DNA from: Alphaproteobacteria bacterium | GTDB lineage: Bacteria; Pseudomonadota; Alphaproteobacteria; Rhodospirillales; WMHbin7 | Assembly (NCBI GenBank): GCA_015232335.1 | Contig: JADFZV010000012.1 | Location: 1 to 64,000, forward strand | DNA length: 64,000 nt | Reading direction: 5' to 3' | Part shown: piece by piece, positions 34,483 to 43,590 of the stretch | Numbering within the stretch: position 1 is the stretch's first letter | How the letters are laid out: each line of letters starts with the position of its first letter | Program-made: the position numbers and the translations under genes | Notes under the pieces: generated by a model | The model's database searches: none | What the model saw: only the letters and a program-made list of their open reading frames with translations | Told to the model about the DNA's origin: nothing

Positions 34483-36053
34483 GACACCCCCTTCGGAACC
34501 GGCAAAACCTGGCCGGACGGAGGCGCGACCAACCCCGGCACCGCCCCCATCCCCAGGGCGGCCAGAGCGGGATCGCTTTCCGGCAAGGCGGGAGCGTCGC
34601 GCACCAACTCGGCTGGGACATTGAGTATCCCGGCCAGCCAGCGGGCGGCGGCTCCCAGATTGATCGCTTGTGACGCCTCGGGCCCCAGCGGCATGACGGT
34701 GGTCAGCCATTGCAGCGCGTTCCTGGCGTCTTCCCGTTTGCGCTCGTTGGCCAGCGGCGATTTATAGGCCAGATCGATTTGGCGTCCGTCGATGCGCAAG
34801 GGCGGAATCTCGCCCCGACGCTTTAAGATCGCCACCGCCCTTAAAACCAAAGGCGTCAGCAGTTCCGATTGCAAGCGGCCATACGTGGCGCCCAGAATGC
34901 GCGCCATCTCGGCGGAACGCTCCAGAACCTCGGTTGCGGTCAGCTTTGGCGCATCGATCGGCCCCAGCCGATCAGCCAGCAGCGAATGGGTAATGCGCTT
35001 TCTAAGATCGTCCAGCATGAGCTGCGAGACATCGAAGCGCCCTGGTGATTCCAAAGGTGTCAGTCCCGCCGAGCCCACCGCCTTGGGAATGATGGTGCCC
35101 GGCACCAGTTTGATATTGGCTGGATTCAGCACACCATCATCATCGGCCTGCCAGATGCCGGTCACGGCGATGGTGGCGTTCTTCAACACCAGTTCCACCA
35201 CCTTGTTGGCGGTCTTGATGTCGGGCAGGCTTTTCATGACCGGCGAGCGGCCATAGACCTCGCCCGGCGCCTTCAGCCAGCGGAAATTGATGAAGGGCGA
35301 CATCTCGAAGCGTCCCTCGGAAAGAAGATGCGCTCCCACCGAGCCCTCGCCTTCCAGCACGGCGCGATAGACATAGCCATGGCGCTCGGGCAACACCGCC
35401 TCGATCACGCCATGACGCGCATCCTCGTCTTCCTTGCTGCGCCGGATGACCTGATCGGGAATCTCGGCATTGGCAAAGCGTTCCTGAATGGCGGCTAGCG
35501 TCATCTCAGATCGGCGAAAGCTGGTATCCAACCTGCCTTCGACGCTTTCGTCCAAGGCCAGTTGCGCCAGTGGCACGGCGGTGAAGCGAAAGGCCGAGGC
35601 GTGACCCAGGGGTGCCTCCTCGAAGAGAAGCGACGCCGTTCCCGCCGTAACCAGATCGAGATAGCACTGATGCATTTCGATGGCGAAGTTCGAGCGATCA
35701 AAATGGCTTTGCAGCGCCGTGCCCGCCTTTTCCAGAACGTCGGCGGCCCTTTCCCGCTCGTCTGGCGACAGATCGGGACCAGCCGACAGGCCGAACCACT
35801 GCGCCCAGGGCGGAGTCAACTGAGCCAGCAGGCTGGCCGCCAGTTGATCGACGCAATCGGCCGCCGTCGCATCGAACAGACGGTCGGTGCGCTTGGCGCC
35901 AGGTGTCGATGTCAGCAGCGGCCCCCCCAGCGAGGGCAGGGCATAGTCGTAGCATTCCTGCCAGTGCGCTTCCCAATGGACGCGTTTGTCGCGCGCCTTC
36001 TGAAAGCGCTTCAGCACGCTCTCGGCCAAATCTATTTTCTGTGGCTGGGTCAT
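34479..36053 (-). CDS. phage portal (head-tail connector) protein
   Basis: 524 residues from ATG 36053 (the longer frame to 36086 lacks a ribosome site). VHWEAHWQECYDYALPSLGG, TDRLFDATAADCVDQLAASL and LTPPWAQWFGL match the podovirus portal (head-tail connector) family. It forms the dodecameric DNA gateway. Confidence 0.9.
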   Translation of the reverse strand: MTQPQKIDLAESVLKRFQKARDKRVHWEAHWQECYDYALPSLGGPLLTSTPGAKRTDRLFDATAADCVDQLAASLLAQLTPPWAQWFGLSAGPDLSPDERERAADVLEKAGTALQSHFDRSNFAIEMHQCYLDLVTAGTASLLFEEAPLGHASAFRFTAVPLAQLALDESVEGRLDTSFRRSEMTLAAIQERFANAEIPDQVIRRSKEDEDARHGVIEAVLPERHGYVYRAVLEGEGSVGAHLLSEGRFEMSPFINFRWLKAPGEVYGRSPVMKSLPDIKTANKVVELVLKNATIAVTGIWQADDDGVLNPANIKLVPGTIIPKAVGSAGLTPLESPGRFDVSQLMLDDLRKRITHSLLADRLGPIDAPKLTATEVLERSAEMARILGATYGRLQSELLTPLVLRAVAILKRRGEIPPLRIDGRQIDLAYKSPLANERKREDARNALQWLTTVMPLGPEASQAINLGAAARWLAGILNVPAELVRDAPALPESDPALAALGMGAVPGLVAPPSGQVLPVPKGVS

Positions 36054-36057
36054 GACC

Positions 36058-36288
36058 TCATTCCCCCAAAAGCGTTTTGCGCGCACTCGTTCCCGCCGCA
36101 GGTGTCAGAACGCCGCGCTGCGAGGTGGCGACGGTACCCGCCATGCCGGCCCGGTTGCGCGCCACGGCGGCAAGGCGCGCTTTGCGGCTTTCTTCCTCAG
36201 CCGTGTCGGCCACGGGGGCCGCTGGCGGCGGAATGTAGACGGGCGGTGGTGGCGGTGGCGGCGGTGGCGGCGGCGAGAAGATGCTCAT
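36058..36288 (-). CDS. small phage protein with polyproline run
   Basis: 76 residues from ATG 36288 (GGGAGG upstream). After MSIFS comes a run of eleven prolines, then VYIPPPAAPVADTAEEESRKARLAAVARNR. No known fold. It is the first gene of the structural block and lies 4 nt before the portal gene. The proline run should stall ribosomes and need EF-P. Confidence 0.7.
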   Translation of the reverse strand: MSIFSPPPPPPPPPPPVYIPPPAAPVADTAEEESRKARLAAVARNRAGMAGTVATSQRGVLTPAAGTSARKTLLGE

Positions 36289-36340
36289 GAAGCCTCCCAT
36301 GACGAAGTCCTTTCCGATCTGCCCCCCAGGGGGCGAGGTT

Positions 36341-36378
36341 GAAACGAAACGCCCCGCCGGAGGGAACCCGGCGGGGCG
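36341..36378 (-). terminator. minus-strand terminator upstream of the structural block
   Basis: Eleven-bp perfect stem CGCCCCGCCGG / CCGGCGGGGCG, followed on the minus strand by TTTCGTTTC. Confidence 0.82.
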
Positions 36379-36404
36379 TGGTTATTGCTGCCTGCTTTCA
36401 AACG

Positions 36405-36442
36405 CGAACGGGGCCGCCAGCGTTAGCCAGCGGCCCCGTTCG
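36405..36442. repeat. 13-bp inverted repeat
   Basis: CGAACGGGGCCGC / GCGGCCCCGTTCG with a 12-nt centre in the 293-nt gap between the phage block and the gene at 36594. No U-tract. Beyond this and the terminator, nothing coding is seen in the gap. Confidence 0.6.
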
Positions 36443-36593
36443 GGAACCGATCCCCTTCTTTCGCAGACTGGGCCTCCTCCGAGGCATTTGATCCAATCTG
36501 GGCGCAGTAAGGGCGGTAATGACTTAGCATATACACCGGGATTTTGAGAACGTCAACGACTATTTTCGCCAAGTGGGAATAATTTTTTGATAA

Positions 36594-36983
36594 CTAATTG
36601 CGCTGTGTTAAATATCTATACAACTGCCACGGCGTATGCACCCGACCCAGCCTAAGGCCCAGCACGCGCTTGACCGCCTCGACGCAGGTGAAGGGCCGCC
36701 AGGGCACAGGGCGGCGTTCTGGCGGGTTGAGGCGGGCCGGAATCAGGCGACAGCCCCGTTCCACCAGATAATCCAGAATCGCATCGTCGGCCCCGGCCAG
36801 ATCGATGCGCGTGACCTGCGACAAAGGGTCATAGACCACCCACTGGCCGGACAACCGGAGCACGGCAAAGCAATGGCGAAAGCCCGGCTTCAGAAAACGC
36901 AGCCAGGCCAGTCCGGTGTTGTTGCCAAAGCCCACCCAGACCTCGCCCTCCCTGGCGCAAAACCCGCCATTTCCACCGGTCAC
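36594..36983 (-). CDS. hypothetical protein, possible permuted papain-like fold
   Basis: 129 residues. An N-terminal FRHCFAVLRLSGQWVVYDPL and a C-terminal RPFTCVEAVKRVLGL place a His before and a Cys after the core. That order is found in circularly permuted papain/NlpC-like enzymes. This is a weak inference. It overlaps the gene upstream by 4 nt and is separated from the phage block by a terminator. Confidence 0.65.
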   Translation of the reverse strand: MTGGNGGFCAREGEVWVGFGNNTGLAWLRFLKPGFRHCFAVLRLSGQWVVYDPLSQVTRIDLAGADDAILDYLVERGCRLIPARLNPPERRPVPWRPFTCVEAVKRVLGLRLGRVHTPWQLYRYLTQRN

Positions 36984-37348
36984 AGAACAATTCCCTTGGC
37001 TTTCAGCACCGGAGCAAGACGCATCATCGCCTCGGCCCAGACCCTGGCCGCCTCGCGCTCGTGGGCGAAGGCGGCCACCGGAGGGGCCAGCCGCATGCCG
37101 TAATCGCCCAGCACCACCAGATGCTTTCGCTGAAGCGTTTGGGCCTTGTAAAGCCGGTCGACCACCGTGAAGACATCATCGGGATCACAAGGCCTGGGAA
37201 GGGCGGAAACCTCCGAACTGTTGAACCTGGCTCCCTCGATGCGGGCGATCTGATTCTGGCAGTACCAGAACCAGGCTGCCTCGGCTGTTTCAAAAGGATG
37301 GGTGAGGGGATCGCCCAGCGAATTTGGCACGTAGCGATTGATCGGCAT
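36980..37348 (-). CDS. conserved hypothetical protein
   Basis: 122 residues from ATG 37348 (AGGGAG upstream). Tryptophan-rich helix near residue 20 (AEAAWFWYCQNQIARIEGA), then FTVVDRLYKAQTLQRKHLVV and a C-terminal helix. No family is recognised. It is divergent from the S24 regulator and shares its operator region. Confidence 0.7.
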   Translation of the reverse strand: MPINRYVPNSLGDPLTHPFETAEAAWFWYCQNQIARIEGARFNSSEVSALPRPCDPDDVFTVVDRLYKAQTLQRKHLVVLGDYGMRLAPPVAAFAHEREAARVWAEAMMRLAPVLKAKGIVL

Positions 37349-37372
37349 TGCTATCTCCCTCATGTACATTGT

Positions 37373-37431
37373 GGGAACATAGTCAAAACATGGGGGACAC
37401 TTGACGTCAAGCCAAAAATTGACTACGTTCC
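37373..37431. promoter_or_regulatory. probable operator region of the S24 regulator
   Basis: GGGAACATAGTCAA (37373-37386) and TTGACTACGTTCC (37419-37431) are inverted copies of GGAAC(A/G)TAGTCAA. Midway lies the perfect palindrome CTTGACGTCAAG (37400-37411), which shares the TTGAC half. It sits between two divergent genes. Confidence 0.7.
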
Positions 37432-37477
37432 TACCATGGATTGAAACCACAAGCCCTTGGGGCAAACGGAGGACTCA

Positions 37478-38110
37478 ATGCTACGTCACGCCGATATCTG
37501 GCATGCTATCGACCGTCTGGCCTTCAAAAACGGCATGACGGCATCCGGCCTGGCCCGCAAGGCCGGGCTTGATCCGACCACCTTCAACAAAAGCAAGCGC
37601 ACCAGCCCCGAGGGTAAATTGCGCTGGCCATCAACCGAAAGCGTGTCCAAGGTTCTGGCTGCCACACAAGCCTCGGTCGCTGAATTCGTCAATCTGATCG
37701 ACAATCCCGACGAGACCGGCGCCGTGCAGCGCATTCCGCTGATCGGTCTGGCCCAGGCGGGATCGGATGGCTTCTTTGACGATGCCGGTTATCCCACCGG
37801 AGCCGGATGGGACGAAATCCCCTTTCCGGAAATGGGCGACAGCAAGGCCTATGCGCTGGAAATCAGCGGCGATTCGATGGAGCCGCTTTATCGCGAGGGC
37901 GACACCATCATCTTGTCGCCGGGCGCTCAGATCAGGCGCGGTGACCGTGTGGTCCTGAAGACGAACGAGGGCGAGGTCATGGTCAAGCAGCTCCTGCGCC
38001 GCACGGCCAAATTCGTCGATCTGCAATCAATCAACGACGAGCATCCCAACCGCTCGATTCCCATCGAGGAGGTGGACTGGATTCACCGCGTCGTCTGGGC
38101 CAGCCAATAG
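37478..38110 (+). CDS. S24-type (LexA/CI-like) transcriptional repressor
   Basis: 210 residues from ATG 37478, GGAGG upstream. N-terminal helix-turn-helix (residues 15-60: GMTASGLARKAGLDPTTFNK), a likely Ala-Gly self-cleavage site in AQAGSDG, and a peptidase S24 domain with Ser in GDSMEPLYREGD and Lys in VMVKQLLRR. It would be inactivated by RecA-stimulated self-cleavage if it behaves like CI/LexA. Similar regulators are widespread in alphaproteobacterial chromosomes, so it may be a host gene rather than phage. Confidence 0.87.
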   Translation: MLRHADIWHAIDRLAFKNGMTASGLARKAGLDPTTFNKSKRTSPEGKLRWPSTESVSKVLAATQASVAEFVNLIDNPDETGAVQRIPLIGLAQAGSDGFFDDAGYPTGAGWDEIPFPEMGDSKAYALEISGDSMEPLYREGDTIILSPGAQIRRGDRVVLKTNEGEVMVKQLLRRTAKFVDLQSINDEHPNRSIPIEEVDWIHRVVWASQ

Positions 38111-38132
38111 CATTCGAGGAACCTCTACCGTC

Positions 38133-38504
38133 ATGGAAACGACCTGCCCCCATCCGGCAAGACTGACGGCACTCTCGCTGTTCCATGACGGATTCATCCC
38201 CTCAGAAGAGGCCCGCATCGCCCAGGCCGCATCGCCCCTTGCGGCCCGCTTGGGGTTGGCCTGCGCCCAATCCCGCTTCTTCGACGATCAGGCCATGAAA
38301 ACGCGCCAGTCGCTGTCGGCCTTGCGCAGGCAGGGCGGGACGGAGCAAGAAGATATGCTTCGGCTGGAACGGAATTTGGCCTGGCTGCGCGATGAGGGAC
38401 TGTTTTGGATCAAGAAGGTAAAGGCCGCGCCAGAATCAGATGCGCAGCCGCCCGAGGCGCTGCGACAAACAGATCGGCCCGCCATCCGGCCTGCTGCAAC
38501 ATAA
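38133..38504 (+). CDS. hypothetical protein
   Basis: 123 residues, 22 nt after the S24 gene, with GAGGAA about 12 nt upstream. Mostly helical with no known motif. Its last 95 nt overlap the 3' end of the convergent large gene, so the C-terminal third may not be conserved. It could also be a spurious frame. Confidence 0.5.
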   Translation: METTCPHPARLTALSLFHDGFIPSEEARIAQAASPLAARLGLACAQSRFFDDQAMKTRQSLSALRRQGGTEQEDMLRLERNLAWLRDEGLFWIKKVKAAPESDAQPPEALRQTDRPAIRPAAT

Positions 38505-41500
38505 GACGCAGCCCCTTCTCGTCTTGATCGTTGAACCAACCCTGAGCCCGGCGCGCCGTCGCCTTTTCTTTGCCCTTGAGGCGATAGGTAAGCACCAGCG
38601 ACTCACTGGCCGCTCGGCATTTTTCCAGAACCCAGGCCGGATCGTGCAGAAACTCCAGCACTTCCAGAAGGGCGATGGCATCGAAGCGGCCCTCGGGAAA
38701 CTGACCCTGATTGAGATCGGCCACCAGCGTTTCCGTCGTCCAGGGAACGAGGTCAGACGCCACGTAATCGACCTCGGGCGCCAGCGCCGCCTTCAGGCGC
38801 ATCAGCCCCGCCCCCAGATCGAGAATGCAGCCCTTTCGGGGCAGATGCACAGCAGCCGCCTCTGCCCGCTCACCCGCCAAAAGAGACAGATTGGCCGGAT
38901 CGGCCCAGAAACCGGCATCACTGGCCTTGGCCGCCTTCAGGGCCATGGTGCGCCTGGCCTTCGCCTCGCCCGAAAGTCTGGCGCGGTCGGGCTGTGTCGG
39001 CGCAGCGATCTGCGTGGCCTGTGAGCGCGGATAGGCCGCCAGGGGATTAAAATCCGGGGCCAAGGCCAGAAAGTTGCACAAATCCTCGGTATAGACGAAG
39101 GGCATCAGGGGGCCCGCCAGTTGCTCGTTGGCAAAACGCATCAAGCGAAAGCCGCGTTCCGTAAGACCGCCAAGAAGGGCCAGAAAACGCGCCTTGTCGG
39201 CACCCGTATCGAAATTCCTGCCGCGTTCGAGAATAAGGGCCGCCACCCGCCCCGATTCGAACAGGTCCGACATGCCCGCCACCACCTCGGGCTCAAGCCC
39301 TTCGACATCGATCTTGACGAAACAGCGCCGCTTCTTAAGTCCTTCCCGCTCGGCCAGAAGCTGATCGATGCTGACCAGAGGCAGATCCCCCTTGTCCTCG
39401 GGCGTTACCGAAAAACCCATGCTGCTCCGCCCGCCGGGATGCAGGCGGCCCCAACCCGGCCGGTCGCTGCATCCGGCCACGATCACCTCGACGACATGCG
39501 ATAAGCCGTTGAGCCCCAGCCATTCACTCATGCGCTTAGCATTTTCCCGGTCGGGCTCGACCGCCAACACGCGCACCTCGCCCAGCCAACGGCTGGCCGC
39601 ATGCAGCGCCATCAGCCCCCAATGGGCACCGATATCGAGAAACAGATCGCCCGGCTGAAGATGCGCATCCAGAAAGGCCCTCGTTGCATATTCATAGCCG
39701 CCCAATTCGGTTTCGCGCTTGACGATGAAGGCAGCGCCGGGATCGGACAGCAGGGACCTGGGCAGCGTCATGGTGAAGCGCGGCTTGCCCTTGGCATCCT
39801 TGAAGGCGGTGGGAATGGACAGGTGATCAAGCCCAAGCACCTTGGCCTGCAGGGCCTTGGCAATCTCGATCATGGGGCCGTTCCAATCATTGGGAACGGA
39901 TTGGCGAAACAGGGTCACCGTGGGATACCAGGGCGAATCGCTTCTGGTCAGAAGCCAGCGCCAATCGGGCGCATAGGGGGTGAGAAGCCAGGCGGGCCTG
40001 CCCATGGCGCCCGCCAGATGCACCAGGGCCGTATCGGCACAAATCACCAGATCAAGCTGGGCCAGCAAACAGGCCGTGTCGGCAAAATCGTGGATGAGCG
40101 GCGCAAGGTCGGTCAGCAGGCCCGAGGCCAGGAAGGGAATGGCATCCCGGGGCAGGCCCTTGCCCAGTTGCAGCGAATAAAAGCCGATGCCCTCGATGCC
40201 GAACAGAGGCGCGAAATCGGCGAATTTCAGCGAGCGCTGGCGGTCGCCGCGATGACGCGGATTGCCCGCATAGACGATCCCCACCTTGAGGCGCGTTCCC
40301 AAAGGAGCGGTCAGGCGAAGGGCTGGGGGAATCTCCGGCGCCTTCAGATAGGGCACGCGGGCGGGAATGTTTGACAGATCGGTTTTCAGAAGGGCGGGCA
40401 GATCGAGCAGATGGGCGTAGAAGTCGGTGCGGGGAAGAGCGCTGCCGTCGGTGACCACCCGGTCCAGCCCGGGCATGGTCTCGACGAGCGGCCTTAAGAT
40501 TTCGGAGGTGGCCAGAATCACCCTGGCCCCCTGCGCCGCCAGAATCGGCACATAGCGCAGGAACTGAATCGTATCGCCCGCCCCCTGCTCGCCCAGCAAC
40601 AAGAGCGAGCGGCCTTGAAGCGCCTCGCCCCGCCATTCCGGCACGGGCAGATGGGGCGGCGTGAAATCGATATGGCGCTTGCGCCACTCGTAATCCAGCC
40701 AAGCCTCGGCCAGGCGCCCGGACAGGAATTTCATGCGGGCATTGGCCAGATGGATGTCGATCAGGGCGGGCGCCAATTCCTGCGCCCTAGCCAAAGGAAT
40801 CTCGGCCTCCGTCATCCGCCCCTGGCTGATCAGCACCTGGGCCAGCCCCACATGCACCTGGGGCATCTTTTCGGCCCCTTGGGCCAGAAGCCTCCGATAG
40901 ATATTCTCCGCCTCAAGATAGCGCCCGCGCTGGGAAAGCTGCATGCCCAGCTTGAGATGAAAGGCCGCCGCCTCGGGCTTAAGGCGGATGGCCCGCAGCA
41001 GGGCTGTCTGGGCCATTTCATCTTGGCCCAGATCGAACTGAACATCGGCCATCACCCCCCAGGCCTGGGCATTGGCCGGGTCTTTGAGCAGCAGTTCCTC
41101 GAGCGGGGCCAAAGCCTCGTCGGCCTTGCCAATATCTTTCAGCGCCGCCGCGATGCCGCCGATGGCGGCCAGCAGGACCTGACCGTCCTGGGCGGCCTTT
41201 TTGAACGAGGCCAGGGCTTCGTCGAACCGCTTCAGGCGGCGCAGCGTTTCGCCCAGATTATGCCAGACGCCGGGCTGTTTTGGATCGGCGGAAAGCGCTT
41301 GATAGAGATAGCGCAACGACGGCTCCAGCTTGCCCAGGCGGCGCAGCACCACGGCGGCGTTGACCAGCGAAGGGATGTGACCCGGCTGTTCGCCCAGCGC
41401 CTGCTCATAACCAGTCAGGGCCTCGTGCAACTGCCCGGCCTGATGCAGGGCAAAAGCTGCGTCGAAAGCAGGAAAGGACGGGGGCGTCTGGTCTTTGGAA

Positions 41501-41520
41501 ACGGTCTGATTGCCTGTCAT
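38410..41520 (-). CDS. TPR-glycosyltransferase-FkbM methyltransferase-methyltransferase fusion protein
   Basis: 1036 residues. TPR repeats (about 15-280: AFALHQAGQLHEALTGYEQAL and similar) lead into a glycosyltransferase-like domain (about 290-560; KVGIVYAGNPRHRGD, DTALVHLAGAMGRPAWLL). Then comes an FkbM-type methyltransferase (about 590-790; DLFLDIGAHWGLMALHAAS, KIDVEGLEPEVVAGM). The C-terminus is a second SAM methyltransferase (about 890-1000; ILDLGAGLMRLKAAL). Such fusions act on surface glycans or glycosylated flagellins; the target is unknown. Confidence 0.85.
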   Translation of the reverse strand: MTGNQTVSKDQTPPSFPAFDAAFALHQAGQLHEALTGYEQALGEQPGHIPSLVNAAVVLRRLGKLEPSLRYLYQALSADPKQPGVWHNLGETLRRLKRFDEALASFKKAAQDGQVLLAAIGGIAAALKDIGKADEALAPLEELLLKDPANAQAWGVMADVQFDLGQDEMAQTALLRAIRLKPEAAAFHLKLGMQLSQRGRYLEAENIYRRLLAQGAEKMPQVHVGLAQVLISQGRMTEAEIPLARAQELAPALIDIHLANARMKFLSGRLAEAWLDYEWRKRHIDFTPPHLPVPEWRGEALQGRSLLLLGEQGAGDTIQFLRYVPILAAQGARVILATSEILRPLVETMPGLDRVVTDGSALPRTDFYAHLLDLPALLKTDLSNIPARVPYLKAPEIPPALRLTAPLGTRLKVGIVYAGNPRHRGDRQRSLKFADFAPLFGIEGIGFYSLQLGKGLPRDAIPFLASGLLTDLAPLIHDFADTACLLAQLDLVICADTALVHLAGAMGRPAWLLTPYAPDWRWLLTRSDSPWYPTVTLFRQSVPNDWNGPMIEIAKALQAKVLGLDHLSIPTAFKDAKGKPRFTMTLPRSLLSDPGAAFIVKRETELGGYEYATRAFLDAHLQPGDLFLDIGAHWGLMALHAASRWLGEVRVLAVEPDRENAKRMSEWLGLNGLSHVVEVIVAGCSDRPGWGRLHPGGRSSMGFSVTPEDKGDLPLVSIDQLLAEREGLKKRRCFVKIDVEGLEPEVVAGMSDLFESGRVAALILERGRNFDTGADKARFLALLGGLTERGFRLMRFANEQLAGPLMPFVYTEDLCNFLALAPDFNPLAAYPRSQATQIAAPTQPDRARLSGEAKARRTMALKAAKASDAGFWADPANLSLLAGERAEAAAVHLPRKGCILDLGAGLMRLKAALAPEVDYVASDLVPWTTETLVADLNQGQFPEGRFDAIALLEVLEFLHDPAWVLEKCRAASESLVLTYRLKGKEKATARRAQGWFNDQDEKGLRLMLQQAGWRADLFVAAPRAAAHLILARPLPS

Positions 41521-41548
41521 CCCGGGCAGGGTAGCAACCTGGAAGGAA

Positions 41549-43426
41549 TTAGGCCAGCGCGCTTGATCGGGCCGTGATCAGCGAGGCCTGACACAGCTTG
41601 TCGGGCGAGGCCTTGGCCTGGTGCTTCAATTCGGCGATCAGCCAGCCGATCTCCTCGACCGTCGATGCGCCGTGACCAACGGGCAGGTCCAGAATTGCCG
41701 CGGAAACGGTGAGTAGAGGGAAACGACGCTCCCTGCCCTCGCGGTCCTGAGCCTCGATATAGCCCAGTTTGCGATCCTGGGCTTCGTAGAAGCTTTCGAC
41801 CTCGTAGCGGAACTGCAGGCTCACGGCATGCGTCAGAACCGCCACCTCGGCCCCGTCCATTCCCTTGAAGCAGGCAAAAAAATCGTCGCCCCCCACATGG
41901 CCAAGGCTGGCCCCGTGGCTGATCAACTCGCGTGTCAGGATTTCGGCGAACAGCAAGATGGCCCGATCCCCCTGGCGAAAGCCGTATTTGTCGTTGAAGG
42001 GCTTGAAATTGTCGAAATCGAAATAGACGAAGGCATAGGCATTGTCCCGATCGGCCAGGGCTTCCGTGACCAGACCATGAATGATGCCGTTGCCGGGCAG
42101 CTTGGTCAGCGGATTCTGGTCGCGCGCAAAGGCCAGATTCTTTTCATTGATCACCTTCAAAAGCGCATGCGCCCCCAGAAATCCCACATATTTCATATTC
42201 TCGACGATGATCACGCCCTCGGAACTGGCATTGGCCGAGAAAATCTCAAGGATTTTTTCGGCCGGTGTATGCACGTCGGCGATCGGGCAACGGGCGATGA
42301 AATGCGTGATCTTGTAGCCAAAGTTCTTGTTGCAGATGATTTCCTTGCCATAGGTGGAATAGGTGAATTCCTTCAAATCGCGCTCGCGGATCAGGCCCAT
42401 CGGCTCGCCTGCATTATCGACCACGGGCAGAAAATTGTGGTTCTTCGAATCGCGAAAGCGCGTGAACACGCTGCGCATGTCGCTATCGGCGGTTAGCGGG
42501 ACCAGGCGTTCGATCTGTTCGAAGATGATTTTCTGATCCGAGCCTCGATGGCGCCGCTCGCGGCGGCTTAATGCCTCGATATCGGGATAATGCGTGCGCA
42601 ACTGCTCGACAGAGCAAGTCGGGCGCTGGATCATGAAGCCCTGCACCAGATCGCAGCCGATATCCTTGCAACTGAAGAATTCCTGCTCGGTCTCGACGCC
42701 TTCGGCGATCACCTCGACGCCCATCACATGCGCCACATTAACCATATGGGTGAGAAACAGCTTCTTCTTGGCATCGGTGGCGATGTTGGTGATGAAGAAG
42801 CGGTCGATCTTCAAATATTCCGGCTCGGCCATATACAGCAGTTGCAGGCCCGAGAATCCGATGCCGAAATCATCGATGGCAATCTTGAAGGCATCGCGCT
42901 TCAGATCGCGGATGACCTGAGTCGGATCGGCGGACAAGTGAAAGGGATGGCGCTCCGAGACCTCGAAGGCGATGCAGGTCTGGGTCAGTTCCATCTCCTT
43001 GAGAACGGCTTTCAAGGGATCGATGGTCGCCTGGACGCCCAGGGTGCGATTATCGACATTGAGGAACAGGCGCAGTTTGGAAGCCCCTGGAAGGGGCGCA
43101 AATTTCAAGGCCGCCTTCGCGAGCAAAACGCCTTCGACGCCGGGCAGAACGCCCTGGGCATGGCAGCAGTCGAAAAAATCGCCGATGCTGGCGAATCCGA
43201 CCTCGTCCGTATGGCGCAGCAGGGCCTCATAGCCGCAGCAATAGCCGGTATGGATGTTGACAATGGGCTGGAAGGCGAAATCCAGCTTGTCCAGGATATC
43301 GGTCCAGGACTTGCTCAGGCGGGGCGCCACCCCCAGCGGAAGCGGAACCGTGCCGCGCGACGAGCGCAGGGGTGCGGGCCTCGGCCTTGCCGTCGGGATG
43401 GTTGGTTCCATGTAAAGGGTCGACAT
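41549..43426 (-). CDS. EAL-CBS-GGDEF cyclic di-GMP protein
   Basis: 625 residues from ATG 43426 (GGGGGAC upstream). EAL domain first (residues about 60-300; YEALLR, DDFGIGFSGLQLL, VIAEGVETE), then a CBS pair (about 320-440; NFLPVVDNAGEPMGLIRERDL), then GGDEF with GGDDF in place of GGDEF. The EAL residues look complete, so phosphodiesterase activity is likely; the cyclase may be weak. CBS domains suggest nucleotide control. Confidence 0.88.
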   Translation of the reverse strand: MSTLYMEPTIPTARPRPAPLRSSRGTVPLPLGVAPRLSKSWTDILDKLDFAFQPIVNIHTGYCCGYEALLRHTDEVGFASIGDFFDCCHAQGVLPGVEGVLLAKAALKFAPLPGASKLRLFLNVDNRTLGVQATIDPLKAVLKEMELTQTCIAFEVSERHPFHLSADPTQVIRDLKRDAFKIAIDDFGIGFSGLQLLYMAEPEYLKIDRFFITNIATDAKKKLFLTHMVNVAHVMGVEVIAEGVETEQEFFSCKDIGCDLVQGFMIQRPTCSVEQLRTHYPDIEALSRRERRHRGSDQKIIFEQIERLVPLTADSDMRSVFTRFRDSKNHNFLPVVDNAGEPMGLIRERDLKEFTYSTYGKEIICNKNFGYKITHFIARCPIADVHTPAEKILEIFSANASSEGVIIVENMKYVGFLGAHALLKVINEKNLAFARDQNPLTKLPGNGIIHGLVTEALADRDNAYAFVYFDFDNFKPFNDKYGFRQGDRAILLFAEILTRELISHGASLGHVGGDDFFACFKGMDGAEVAVLTHAVSLQFRYEVESFYEAQDRKLGYIEAQDREGRERRFPLLTVSAAILDLPVGHGASTVEEIGWLIAELKHQAKASPDKLCQASLITARSSALA

Positions 43427-43590
43427 CTGGTCCCCCGGGGAATCCGAATCTTCTGTCCAAGCCTGAAAGGGATGCACCTCACGCCTTGCGAAAGTCAATC
43501 TCCTCAAAGGGTTGCAATAAAACCTTCACGCTTCTTAAGGACCCCTTTCCCGGCCTTTCCAATTGTTTCAGCAAGTTGCATAGTGCGGGC

